Source: Streptomyces sp. NBC_00390 | Lineage (GTDB): Bacteria; Actinomycetota; Actinomycetes; Streptomycetales; Streptomycetaceae | Length of the DNA: 64,000 nucleotides | NCBI RefSeq assembly: GCF_036057275.1 | Contig: NZ_CP107945.1 | Coordinates: 6,076,001-6,140,000, forward strand | Reading direction: 5' to 3' | In this document: piece after piece, positions 44,662 through 52,765 of the stretch | Layout: every line of letters begins with the position of its first letter | How positions within the stretch are numbered: position 1 is the stretch's first letter | Position numbers and translations under genes: made by a program | Notes under the pieces: model-generated | The model's input: only the letters and a program-made list of their open reading frames with translations | Databases searched by the model: none | Told to the model about the DNA's origin: nothing

Positions 44662-45849
44662 TCAGCGGCGGCGTGCCAGGCGCGACCGGCGGGCCACCTC
44701 GTGTGCGTCGAGCAGCGATCCGAGGCCCGCGTCCCGGATGCGGGCCACCAGCGCGTCATGACTGCTGCCCAGCGCGGCGGCGGTCCTCTCCAGGTGCCAG
44801 TCGTTGTCGTGCAGGGTGCCGAGAAGATGGCCGCGCCGGATCTGCGCCGCCGAGAGCCGGAAGGTCTTGAGATACGCGACACAGCCCTTGTGGTCCGTGA
44901 TGACCTCGCCGATGTGCTGCTCCGGCAGACCGCGCCGGAACGACGGCAGGAAGCGCCACAGGGTGAACGCGTCCATCCGGTGTACCCGTTGGAAGGCGTA
45001 GCTGCTGTCCAGCAGCCGGTCCGCCATGAACGTGCCGTGGTTCTCGGCCCACAGGCGCTCCTGCGCACGGGCCGCCGTACGCAGATCCGCGACCGTCCGC
45101 AGCAGCGGGCTGTCCCGGATGTGCGCCGCGAAGTCGGCCACGGGCATCCCGAAGTGCGCGTACTGGTACACCAGCTCCCCGTACATGTCCTCGATCAGGG
45201 TGGGGTGCAGGGTCCGGTAGTCGTCGGGGTGCGGCACCACGAAAGCGGCGGCGAGCGCGTCGGAGGCGTACACGAGCACACCGCACTGGCCCGGGTGGAT
45301 CTCGAAGATGCGCAGCACCTCGGCGAGGCCGCTCACCGCCCAGCCGCCGTACGCGGCCTCGGAACGCGGCGACAGACCCTGCCGTACCGCCTGCTGGGAC
45401 CACTCGTCCCACACGATCGACGGTCCGCGGAAGTGCAGCGCCAGATACCCCTCGAGCGCGAGGTGCAGCGGCAGAAAGCGACATTTTGTGGCTCCGCCAC
45501 GGAGCAGCCGCTTCTCCGTCACGCCCTTGGAGCGGACCCGCTTGGCCATCCGGTGGTGGCGCCGCACGGGGATGCAGTCCGGGACGCGGGTGCCGGCCGG
45601 CCCGTCCAGCTGCGTGCCGTACGCCGCCCGCTCGCCGTCCTCGCCCGACCAGTCGGCGACGAAGCCGTGCGGGATGTAGGAGCAGTACTCCGTGCGCGGC
45701 GCGACCTGGACCCGGCCGTACCCCTCGTGGACGCGGCGGTGCAGCCGCAGTCCCGCCACCGGCTCCTCGCGCACCAGCGGCACCAGCCGGATGCCGCCCC
45801 ACACCTGGGCGGGCATGGTGCGCAGCCCGGTCATGTCCAGTCTGTTCAC
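44662..45849 (-). CDS. ARPP-2-domain protein
   Basis: 395 residues matching what I recall as the ARPP-2 domain family of Streptomyces (RLDMTGLRTMPAQVWGGIRLVPL, given in parts: TMPAQVWGGIRLVPL and FEIHPGQCGVLVYASDALAAAFV). ARPP domains were described in proteins associated with ADP-ribosylation and phosphatase genes in conflict systems. The C-terminus (HLERTAAALGSSHDALVARI) looks like a Fis-type helix-turn-helix. A GTG start overlaps the stop of the upstream VWA gene as GTGA, so the two form a coupled pair. Function unproven. Confidence 0.7.
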   Translation of the reverse strand: MNRLDMTGLRTMPAQVWGGIRLVPLVREEPVAGLRLHRRVHEGYGRVQVAPRTEYCSYIPHGFVADWSGEDGERAAYGTQLDGPAGTRVPDCIPVRRHHRMAKRVRSKGVTEKRLLRGGATKCRFLPLHLALEGYLALHFRGPSIVWDEWSQQAVRQGLSPRSEAAYGGWAVSGLAEVLRIFEIHPGQCGVLVYASDALAAAFVVPHPDDYRTLHPTLIEDMYGELVYQYAHFGMPVADFAAHIRDSPLLRTVADLRTAARAQERLWAENHGTFMADRLLDSSYAFQRVHRMDAFTLWRFLPSFRRGLPEQHIGEVITDHKGCVAYLKTFRLSAAQIRRGHLLGTLHDNDWHLERTAAALGSSHDALVARIRDAGLGSLLDAHEVARRSRLARRR

Positions 45850-47261
45850 GATGCTCCTTCCAGGAAGCGGTCGGTCCGTTCGTCCAGGTACGCCTGCAGT
45901 TCGGCCGCTCCGGTGCGGCCCTCGGCGAACTGCGCGATCTCCACCAGCGCGGCCAGGTCCTCCGCGTCCCGGATACCGGTCGTCGGCACGCTCGGCGCGA
46001 GGCGGCGCACATCGAAGACGTCGGCGTCGTATACAGGGTTCACATGCACCACACTGGTGCGCCGCTCGGGATCGAGCCGGGTGCGCCAGACGCGCAGCAC
46101 CTCACCGGCGAGGCCGGGCGGCGCGTTGTCCCAGCCGTCCGAGACGATCACCAGCCGCTGCGGAGCATCCTCCAGCGCGTCCAGGATGCGGCTGCCCAGC
46201 GGGGTGGGCCCGATCGGCCGTACGAGCAGCGGATCGCGCGCACCCGACGTCCAGTGCGCCCGGTAGGACCCCGGCTCCGCCAGCGCCTCCAGCAGGAAGT
46301 GGCAGCCGAGGGCGACCGCCAGCGGACGGCGCCGCTTCACGGACGAACCGGACGCGGAGTAGCTGTCGTCCAGCACGGCGGCCACGCGGCCCCAGGTGCC
46401 GGCGTACGGGCCGGCGGAGCGCCGCGCGGCTGACCGCAGAGCCCCGGTCAGCTCGGCGCGCCGGGCAACCCGCTCGTCGATCGGCAGCGCCAGCACATAC
46501 AGGGCAAGCCGGGTCAGCGGCATGAAGCCGAGCTCGGCGGACGTCCCGGCGGAGCGCTGGGTGCGCAGCCGCTCGAGCCGGGTCATGCGCGGCGCGATCC
46601 GCTCAAGGAACTGCGCGCGCGCAACGCCGTGCTTGGCCGCGAAACCCTCGGCGACGGTGTACGGCAGCTCATAGATCGCGGCCTGCTCGAAGTGGGCGCG
46701 GCGGTAGGCGTCGAGGAAAGCGTGCTCATAGCGCGCCCGCTTGCCCGGACGGAACAGGAAGTCCCCCAACTCGTCTTCTCCGAGCCGAAGATGGGCATGG
46801 CGCGCCAGCGTCGTCAGCCCGCTGCGGTACTTCACCGCGTCATGGCCCGCATCCGGCCGTGCCGCCAGCCAGTCGCGCATGATCGCGCGGGTACGGCGGT
46901 TGTTGACCTTGGCGGCGCGCAGCGCGCGGAAGATCCGGTACACGCGCTGCGGCGGGAGGGCGGTCAGCCGGGCGGCGATCAGCGCGCCCTCGGTGCGCTT
47001 CTCGCCCGCGCTCGCCTCACCCGCGGTGCGCAGCAGGCGCTCCACGATCAGTGCGGCGTTGTGGTCGTTGATGTCGAGCGCGAGCGCTGCGGCATACACG
47101 GACCGGTAGTTGACGCGGACGTACTCGTGCAGAAAGGACAGCGACAGCCGCTGCTCGTCTGCCTGGGAGCGGAATTCGCGCTGCCCGGTCGAGGTGACGG
47201 CGGCATTGACGAACAGCAGCACGTCCTCGGCCGCGATCAGGTCGGCGAAGGTCTCCGCCAT
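45846..47261 (-). CDS. TROVE/VWA-like protein paired with ARPP-2
   Basis: 471 residues. The N-terminal two-thirds is helical (FADLIAAEDVLLFVNAAV, then RAAKVNNRRTRAIMRDWL), resembling a TROVE/HEAT RNA-binding array; the C-terminal third is a VWA domain with MIDAS DDSYS at residues 298-302 and VIVSDGWDN. TROVE plus VWA is the make-up of Ro60/Rsr proteins, which bind Y RNAs and misfolded RNAs. GGGGGA lies 6 nt before ATG 47261. It is coupled to the ARPP-2 gene by a 4-base overlap. TROVE assignment is by eye only. Confidence 0.68.
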   Translation of the reverse strand: MAETFADLIAAEDVLLFVNAAVTSTGQREFRSQADEQRLSLSFLHEYVRVNYRSVYAAALALDINDHNAALIVERLLRTAGEASAGEKRTEGALIAARLTALPPQRVYRIFRALRAAKVNNRRTRAIMRDWLAARPDAGHDAVKYRSGLTTLARHAHLRLGEDELGDFLFRPGKRARYEHAFLDAYRRAHFEQAAIYELPYTVAEGFAAKHGVARAQFLERIAPRMTRLERLRTQRSAGTSAELGFMPLTRLALYVLALPIDERVARRAELTGALRSAARRSAGPYAGTWGRVAAVLDDSYSASGSSVKRRRPLAVALGCHFLLEALAEPGSYRAHWTSGARDPLLVRPIGPTPLGSRILDALEDAPQRLVIVSDGWDNAPPGLAGEVLRVWRTRLDPERRTSVVHVNPVYDADVFDVRRLAPSVPTTGIRDAEDLAALVEIAQFAEGRTGAAELQAYLDERTDRFLEGAS

Positions 47262-47618
47262 GGTCCGTCCCCCATCGCTTCCCCCCATGCGGATGCACGG
47301 AAATGCAGGAGCCGGCCGGGGAATGGAGGCGCGATCAGCGAAATCACTGCTGCATAGGCAAGTCCCGGAAGTCGCACCGGAGTCCCGCGACCGGCGGGGG
47401 AAACGTAACACCGTTCGACCTGCGTTCCGCGGGATTTTCCTGGCCGGTGACGGCCGCCGGCTCCCGCGCCTGTCCGATCAGCCTGCCCCGGCCTGCCGGG
47501 TCGTGGACCCGGCAGGCCGAGGTGTGGCCGGCCGTCCGGCGTGTGCCCGGTCGGCCGAGGGTTCGGGGGCGGCCGACCGGGCGGGCCGGCCGACGGGTCG
47601 GGCCGGTCCCTGGGGTCC
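47262..47618. other. Intergenic stretch with hairpin
   Basis: 357 bases without a supportable gene, between the start of the TROVE/VWA gene and the end of the double-psi-barrel gene. It contains the hairpin at 47546-47581. The AT-richer part near 47330-47350 probably includes the promoter of the TROVE/VWA gene. Confidence 0.5.
47546..47581 (-). terminator. Hairpin after the double-psi-barrel gene
   Basis: Perfect 12-bp stem (CCCGGTCGGCCG with its complement) and 12-nt loop, 38 bases past the stop of the secreted-protein gene. Confidence 0.7.
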
Positions 47619-48572
47619 TCAGCCGACGCGCTCGATGCGCGCCTTGCGGATCAGGAACTTGCCGGGCTCGCGTACCTGCTCGAAGGCGGCGTTGTTGAGC
47701 AGCGCGCAGCTGCCGGACGCCGAGGTGACCTCGACGGTCGTCGACTTGTTGTTGTCGAGGTTGGTGACCTTGAGTTTGGTGCCGACCGGGAACTGGCCGC
47801 TGGAGGCGGCGGGGGCGCCGCCCTCACCGGAGAGCGTCACCGTCGAGCCGGCGCAGACGACTTCACCGGTGGCACCTGCGTCGCCACCGCCGGCGGCGGG
47901 CGGCGCCGCCTCGGCCGGGGGCTCTTCCGCCGGCGGTGCCGCCTCGGCCGCTCCGCCGCCGACCTTCTCGATACGGACGTTGCGGATCACGTTCTTGCCC
48001 GCCTCGCGTACCTGCTCGAAGGCCGCGGCGTTCAGCAGCGCACAGCTTCCGGAGGTCGACTTCACCTCGACGGTGGTGGTCTTGTTGTTGTCGAGGTTGG
48101 TGACCTTGAGCTGGGTGCCGATCGGGAACTGGCCGCTGGAGGCCGCCGGTGCGCCGCCGTCGCCGGAGAACGTGAGGTTCTGTCCGGCGCAGACGACATC
48201 TCCTGCAGCACCGGCGTCACCGCCGCCGCCCGCGGGCGGTGCCGCCTCGGCCGGGGGCTCGGCCGGAGCCGCCGCCTGGTCACCGCCGCCGCCCGCACCC
48301 TCCGCACAGCCTGCGGCCTTCTGCTGCACCTTGATCTGTGCGATCACCGCCTCACGGTTGGCGATCCGCGCGGCCGACTGGGCGTCCGGGTTGGCCCGTT
48401 GACCGGCGATGAAGTTCTCGTTGTTGCGGATCGCCTGGACGAGGCCGTCACAGGCCGCCGATGATGCCTGGCTTGTCCCGGTCATGACAATCGCAGTACC
48501 GCCGACCATGGCTGCGGCTCCGACGAGGAGGGCGATCTTCTTCTTACCGCTGAGGGTCTTCTTGCGCGACAC
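47619..48572 (-). CDS. Secreted protein with two RlpA-like double-psi-barrel domains
   Basis: 317 residues. A signal peptide with a Lys-rich start (residues 1-40) is followed by a Cys pair region, then two nearly identical 70-75 residue repeats (about 150-225 and 250-317), each with FPIGTQLKVTNLDNN and GSCALLNAAAFEQVRE. The G-T-x-L-K-V-T-N-L-D-N pattern is that of RlpA/expansin-like barrels. The catalytic NDRGPF Asp is not seen, so binding to cell-wall glycan rather than cleavage is likelier. Linkers are Glu/Pro/Ala-rich and also duplicated. GTG start with AGGAG 7 nt upstream. Confidence 0.85.
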   Translation of the reverse strand: MSRKKTLSGKKKIALLVGAAAMVGGTAIVMTGTSQASSAACDGLVQAIRNNENFIAGQRANPDAQSAARIANREAVIAQIKVQQKAAGCAEGAGGGGDQAAAPAEPPAEAAPPAGGGGDAGAAGDVVCAGQNLTFSGDGGAPAASSGQFPIGTQLKVTNLDNNKTTTVEVKSTSGSCALLNAAAFEQVREAGKNVIRNVRIEKVGGGAAEAAPPAEEPPAEAAPPAAGGGDAGATGEVVCAGSTVTLSGEGGAPAASSGQFPVGTKLKVTNLDNNKSTTVEVTSASGSCALLNNAAFEQVREPGKFLIRKARIERVG

Positions 48573-48702
48573 GAAAGGGCTCCTGTCCCCGGCCGTGAAC
48601 GGCGGCCGGATGGTTCCTGTGCCCCTACGTACGAGTAGCCCGAGGGAAGCATTCAGCCGTCTCACCTGTCTCTTCCTTAACTTTCCTTAAGGTGACGGAC
48701 CG

Positions 48703-50103
48703 TCAATCCAGTGGCAGTGCACGGCACAACGCATCCAGGGCGCCGGGATACAGGTGCTCGGGCGGAGTCGCGTACCCGACCACCAGGCCGTCGCGGCTCT
48801 CGCCCGCGTACCCGGGATGCCGGTAGCCCGCCAGCCCATCGACCGCCAGTCCCTGCCAGGCGGCGGCCTTCACCACGGCACGCTCCGTTCCCCGCGGCAG
48901 TTCGATTACGGCGTGCAGCCCTGCCGCCATCCCGCTCACCCGGACCTGCGGCGCCCGCTCCGCCAGCACCGACACCAGGCGGTCGCGCCGCCGCCGGTGC
49001 CGCTGCCGCATCCTGCGCACATGCCGGTCGTACGCCCCGGAGGCGATGAAGTCCGCGAGCGTGAGCTGCTCGGTGGCGCTCGCGTACTGCTCGCGCTCGC
49101 CCTTCGTCCTCACCACCTCCTCCACGAGCTGCCCGGGCAGCACCATCCAGCCGATGCGCAGCGTGGGGGACAGGCTCTTGCTCACCGATCCCATGAACAC
49201 CACCCGGTCCGGGTCCAGGCTCTGCACCGCGCCCACCGGCCGGCGGTCGTAACGGAACTCGCCGTCGTAGTCGTCCTCCAGGACGACACCACCCGTGGAC
49301 CGCGCCCAGTCCACGACGGCCGTACGGCGCGCCGCCTGCAGCGGACCACCGGTCGGGAACTGGTGCGCGGGGGTGAGCAGCACAGCTTGCTCGTCCCCCA
49401 ACTGGTCTGATCTGGCGCCGTGTTCGTCGACACCGAGCGGCACGGTGGTCACCTTCTCGGCGGCGAGCAGGTCGCGGTGGAAGGGCAGCCCGTACGACTC
49501 CACCGCCCATCGCCCGCCCACGACCGACGCCATCAGCCGCAGGGCGTGCGCGGTCCCGGAGCACACCACGATCCGCTCCGGGCTCGTGCGCACCCCGCGG
49601 ACCCGGGCCAGATATCCGGCCAGCGCCACTCTCAGCTCCCGCCGGCCGCGCGGATCGCCGGGCCCGAAGGCGTCGTGCGGCGCGGCAGTCAGCGCCCGCC
49701 GGGCCGACGCCAGCCAGGCCGCACGCGGAAACACCGACGGATCGGGCTGCCCCTGCACCAGGTCGTACACCGGCTTCGCCGGCCGCACCGGGGTGCGCCG
49801 GCTGCGTACGGGGGTGAGCGGGGCCGCCCGCTCGGCGACCCGCGTCCCCGAGCCCTGGCGCGCGGTCAGCCAGCCCTCGGCGACCAGTTCGGCGTACGCG
49901 TCGCCGACGGTGTTACGGGCGATCCCGAGGTCGGCGGCGAGGGAACGGTACGGCGGCAGCCGGGTGCCCGGCGCCAGCCGCCCGCTCTGGACCGCCTCGC
50001 GCAGCGCACGCATCAGAACGGCACGCCGGCTGCCCGGCCCGGTCAGCTCCAGATGCAGATCGGCCCCGAGCCGCTCCGCGAAATTGACCCATGATTCCGC
50101 CAT
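48703..50103 (-). CDS. MocR/PdxR-type regulator
   Basis: 466 residues. GntR winged helix at about 20-85 (RLPPYRSLAADLGIARNTVGDAYAEL) and an aminotransferase-like PLP domain from about 110 on; the PLP Lys lies in GSVSKSLSPTLRIGW. MocR proteins sense PLP or PLP adducts and control vitamin B6 or other amine genes. It is divergent from an AhpD-like gene with only 47 bases between, so it may regulate that gene. Confidence 0.93.
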   Translation of the reverse strand: MAESWVNFAERLGADLHLELTGPGSRRAVLMRALREAVQSGRLAPGTRLPPYRSLAADLGIARNTVGDAYAELVAEGWLTARQGSGTRVAERAAPLTPVRSRRTPVRPAKPVYDLVQGQPDPSVFPRAAWLASARRALTAAPHDAFGPGDPRGRRELRVALAGYLARVRGVRTSPERIVVCSGTAHALRLMASVVGGRWAVESYGLPFHRDLLAAEKVTTVPLGVDEHGARSDQLGDEQAVLLTPAHQFPTGGPLQAARRTAVVDWARSTGGVVLEDDYDGEFRYDRRPVGAVQSLDPDRVVFMGSVSKSLSPTLRIGWMVLPGQLVEEVVRTKGEREQYASATEQLTLADFIASGAYDRHVRRMRQRHRRRRDRLVSVLAERAPQVRVSGMAAGLHAVIELPRGTERAVVKAAAWQGLAVDGLAGYRHPGYAGESRDGLVVGYATPPEHLYPGALDALCRALPLD

Positions 50104-50150
50104 GGAAATGCACCTTACAAGCGGTCGCCCGGGTCATTAGATTCGTACCC

Positions 50151-50627
50151 ATGACGACGACAGAGACCTCGCAGACGGCCACCACCCGCATCAACTTCGC
50201 CAAGCTGGCCCCCAAGGCGTTCCGTGCCGTGATCGGCCTGGACGCCGCGGCCCGGCAGGGCCTGGACCCGGCGCTCGTCGAGCTGGTGCAGATCCGCTCG
50301 TCCCAGCTCAACCACTGCGCGTACTGCCTGCACATGCACACGAGCGACGCCCGCAAGGCCGGCGAGAGCGAGGAACGCCTGCACATGACCGGGGTCTGGC
50401 GCGAGGCCCGGCACTTCTTCACCCCCAAGGAGCAGGCCGCGCTGGCCCTCACCGAAGCGGTGACGCTGGTGGCGGAGCGCGGGGTCCCGGACGCGGTCTA
50501 CGCGCAGGCGGCCGAGCACTTCGAGGAGCAGGAGCTCGCCCAGTTGCTGGCCCTGATCTTCACGATCAACACCTGGAACCGGATCGCCCTGGCAACGGGC
50601 AAGGTCGCGGGCACCGACGAACGCTGA
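50151..50627 (+). CDS. AhpD-like carboxymuconolactone decarboxylase-family protein
   Basis: 158 residues with the CxxC-x3-H active site CAYCLHMH (Cys56, Cys59, His63) typical of AhpD-type alkylhydroperoxidases. The family reduces peroxides or acts as a decarboxylase in the related CMD branch. Divergent from the MocR-type gene, 47 bases apart, which suggests regulation of this gene by it. No ribosome site stands out before ATG 50151. Confidence 0.9.
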   Translation: MTTTETSQTATTRINFAKLAPKAFRAVIGLDAAARQGLDPALVELVQIRSSQLNHCAYCLHMHTSDARKAGESEERLHMTGVWREARHFFTPKEQAALALTEAVTLVAERGVPDAVYAQAAEHFEEQELAQLLALIFTINTWNRIALATGKVAGTDER

Positions 50628-50733
50628 GCGCGGGAACGCAGGCGGATCAGTTCCGGATCGGCTTCCCGACTCAAGCCTTCCGCGAAGGCCGGGACCGGAC
50701 CGGGCCGTCCTGTCTGCCCTGTCTGTTCGGCCG

Positions 50734-51096
50734 TCAGCCCCGGCCGAGGGCGTCCCGTACCGCCTCCTCCGTACGCCCCACCACCGCCGTCCCGTCGTCC
50801 GCGGTGATGATAGGCCGCTGGATCAGCTTGGGGTGCTCGGCCAGCGCCCCGATCCACCGGTCGCGCGAACCGGTGTCGCGCGCCCACTCCTTGAGCCCCA
50901 GCTCCTTCGCTGCGGCCTCCTCGGTCCGGGTGATGTCCCACGGCTCGAGCCCGAGCCGGTCCAGCACCTCGCGGATCTCGTCCGGGGTCGGCACATCCTC
51001 CAGATAGCGCCGGACGGTGTACGCGGCGCCCTCCTCGTCGAGCAGATCGATGGCGCTGCGGCACTTCGAACAGGCGGGGTTGATCCAGATCTCCAT
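50734..51096 (-). CDS. ArsC/Spx-family thioredoxin-fold protein
   Basis: 120 residues with the N-terminal NPACSKCRSAIDLL motif (Cys9 and Cys12) and C-terminal RPIITADDGTAVVGR, the ArsC/Spx fold. It may be a glutaredoxin-dependent arsenate reductase or a redox regulator; no other ars genes are near, so the latter or another reductase role is open. The start at MEIWINP is the family N-terminus; the upstream ATG extension is not conserved-looking. Confidence 0.85.
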   Translation of the reverse strand: MEIWINPACSKCRSAIDLLDEEGAAYTVRRYLEDVPTPDEIREVLDRLGLEPWDITRTEEAAAKELGLKEWARDTGSRDRWIGALAEHPKLIQRPIITADDGTAVVGRTEEAVRDALGRG

Positions 51097-51218
51097 ACCG
51101 GCAACGGTACCGCTCACCGGTCGCTCAAACACCGCCTGGCCAGGGACGATTGTCAGTGGCTGCCGGTAGACTGAACAGTAGTTCGGGATGGTCCCGCCAC
51201 CGCGCCAGGAGGTTGCCG

Positions 51219-51521
51219 ATGGCCGTTGCCACAGTCACGACGAAGCCCCTTTCCCTGCCTCTGCCCACGCCGACATCCGCGACGTACCAGCCCCTGAAGA
51301 AGAAGCCGCTCCCGGCCGGACAGCCGCGCGAGTGGTACGTGACGCACAACCGCCGTCTGAAGGCCATGCGCCTGGCGATCGCGCTGCTCGACTCGGGTGT
51401 CTACCACCCGGCGACCGCCGACAACCGGCGGATACGGGAGACGGCGGAGCGCATCGGCATCCACGCACCGTCCGACACGACGTGCCGGATGGTCAGGGCG
51501 CTGATCCGCTACGGACGCTGA
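51219..51521 (+). CDS. Conserved Streptomyces protein of unknown function
   Basis: 100 residues, basic: a Thr/Pro-rich N-terminal 30 residues, then PREWYVTHNRRLKAMRLAIALLDSGVYHPATA and RIGIHAPSDTTCRMVRALIRYG. A perfect AGGAGG precedes the ATG by 6 bases. I recall orthologues near glnII/glnA in other Streptomyces. The predicted helices and basic charge suggest nucleic acid or ribosome binding, unproven. A hairpin follows. Confidence 0.8.
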   Translation: MAVATVTTKPLSLPLPTPTSATYQPLKKKPLPAGQPREWYVTHNRRLKAMRLAIALLDSGVYHPATADNRRIRETAERIGIHAPSDTTCRMVRALIRYGR

Positions 51522-51527
51522 CAGCTG

Positions 51528-51620
51528 TCACGGGCGGGGTGCCGGCTCGGCCGGCGCCCCGCCCGTGGCGGCACAGCCTTTCACCGGGTAGTAGGTCAGC
51601 TTCTGCACAGTGATCGCCAT
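51528..51620 (-). pseudogene. Truncated MOSC-domain gene remnant
   Basis: A 30-codon frame starts MAITVQKLTYYPVKGC, an excellent match to the N-terminus of MOSC beta-barrel proteins, then runs straight into the hairpin at 51529-51567 and stops. The whole body of the gene (usually 250-300 residues) is missing. It marks a deletion that joined this start to the downstream flank. Confidence 0.65.
51529..51567 (+). terminator. Hairpin after the 100-residue gene
   Basis: An 18-bp stem with one G-T pair and a 3-base loop, 8 bases beyond the stop of the conserved small protein. It overlaps the end of the MOSC remnant. Confidence 0.75.
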
Positions 51621-51645
51621 CGGGCGATCGTATGTGCGGCCGGGC

Positions 51646-52101
51646 TCAGGAGGCGATGCAGGCGGCGGTCGCGAAGGCCCCGGAAGCGGTCGCCGTCCTG
51701 GGCGTCCCGTCATCGACGCTCACACTGCAGGTCGCCCGCCCACCGCCGACGCCGAGCGTCACGACCACCGTGCCGCTGCGGCCGCGGCCCTCGGCCTCCA
51801 CCTCCTTGCGCCATGGCAGGGCGGTGGCCGTCTCCTGATCCATGACGATGTCCCCGTCGGTCCAGACGGAGTACGCGACGGTCACGTTCTTCGCGTCGCC
51901 GGTGACCTCGTACCGCACCTTCGCGGTCCGCCAGACCTCGTCCGAGACCTCGCTCACGACCAGACCGACGGCGCCGACGCACCCGCCGGCCAGCAGCAGA
52001 GCGACGACCAGCACCACCCACGGCCACCGCATGCCCCGCTGGGCCGCGGGGCCCTGGGGCGGCGGTGTGTCCCAGCCCTGCCGGTTGCGCGACTCGCTCA
52101 T
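51646..52101 (-). CDS. MmpS-like membrane protein
   Basis: 151 residues. A short cytoplasmic Arg/Pro-rich stretch precedes one transmembrane helix (about 25-50), and a beta-rich extracytoplasmic domain follows (VRYEVTGDAKNVTVAYSVWTDGDI and TVVVTLGVGGGRATCSVSVDDG) with a Cys pair at its C-terminal end. The fold matches the MmpS transport-accessory family, which partners MmpL transporters; no MmpL gene is adjacent, though one lies at 3133-5313. Start MSESRNRQ preferred. Confidence 0.8.
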   Translation of the reverse strand: MSESRNRQGWDTPPPQGPAAQRGMRWPWVVLVVALLLAGGCVGAVGLVVSEVSDEVWRTAKVRYEVTGDAKNVTVAYSVWTDGDIVMDQETATALPWRKEVEAEGRGRSGTVVVTLGVGGGRATCSVSVDDGTPRTATASGAFATAACIAS

Positions 52102-52218
52102 GCGGCCAGAGTCACCCCCGCGGTCCCGCGACGCGACCCGGGCCACCCGCAGGACGGGCCGGTCGCCACGCAGGGAGCATGAACCCGCACGACCGGCGGC
52201 CGTCGGGTGTCGTCACCC

Positions 52219-52467
52219 TTACGGCTCGAGCGATCCGGGCGGTGGGGGGCCGAGTCGCACGACCATGTCACCAGCGCGCGGAACGACCTCCTGAGTCTCC
52301 GTGACCGGCTCCAGGCGGCCGTCGGCACGCACGACGAAGAGCGTGTCGTACCCGGTCCCAGGGGTGGTGTCCGCGGGCTCCACCACGAAACGGTCCCCTC
52401 CTTCGTACCGTGCTGCCGGCGTGGGACGGACCAGGCGCAGTCCGAACAGGATGTCCCCGCCTGTGCA
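52219..52467 (-). pseudogene. C-terminal fragment of a cation/proton antiporter
   Basis: The frame reads ILFGLRLVRPTP, then GTGYDTLFVVRADGRLEPVTE and GDMVVRLGPP before the stop. The last part resembles the C-terminal cytosolic tail of Streptomyces Na+/H+ antiporters. No membrane segments precede it in frame, and the upstream sequence breaks off into unrelated frames. A decayed remnant is the simplest explanation; weak assignment. Confidence 0.4.
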
Positions 52468-52544
52468 CGGTCGGTCCACAAGGACTCGGCCGCAGTGGCC
52501 CGGCGCTTGACCCGTGCGGCGGTTCTGCCCGCCGGGCCGTGCGT

Positions 52545-52736
52545 TCAGCCCGCGAGGGCGGACCGGAGCCGGGCGATGTCCTCCCCGTCCTTGGCCCGGC
52601 GTGGCATGCCCGGGACCCGGACCGGCATCATCGGCTTGATCTCGATCCGGGCCTCGGCGCTGATGACCCGGCATCGCATGTCACCGATCGCGCCGCCAGC
52701 GGCGTCGAGCATGCCGTCCGGCCACGGTTCAGGCAA
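52545..52736 (-). pseudogene. C-terminal fragment resembling a nucleotidyltransferase
   Basis: A 63-codon frame containing MRCRVISAEARIEIKPMM and AKDGEDIARLRSALAG. The DIARL ending and the RCRVISAE segment resemble the C-terminal part of small aminoglycoside-type nucleotidyltransferases. The catalytic N-terminal half is missing. Low confidence, and it could be chance. Confidence 0.35.
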
Positions 52737-52765
52737 GCGGCAGCGCGCGCCGGCCAGGACCGGGT

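Larger units (their letters stand above)
52102..52765. other. Degraded region with gene remnants
   Basis: 664 bases between the MmpS-like gene and the phosphoribosyltransferase fusion. No intact gene with a plausible start is seen. Two minus-strand frames carry recognisable C-terminal fragments, listed separately. Confidence 0.55.

Noticed and set aside
42250..46266. 1,338-codon open frame antisense to HEAT, glnII and ARPP-2 genes
   Set aside because: Crosses three well-supported genes and a terminator; low-complexity translation.
50734..51096. Arsenic resistance locus
   Set aside because: The ArsC-like gene stands alone and the ArsR-type gene is 45 kb away and lacks the metal-binding cysteines; no evidence for arsenic function.
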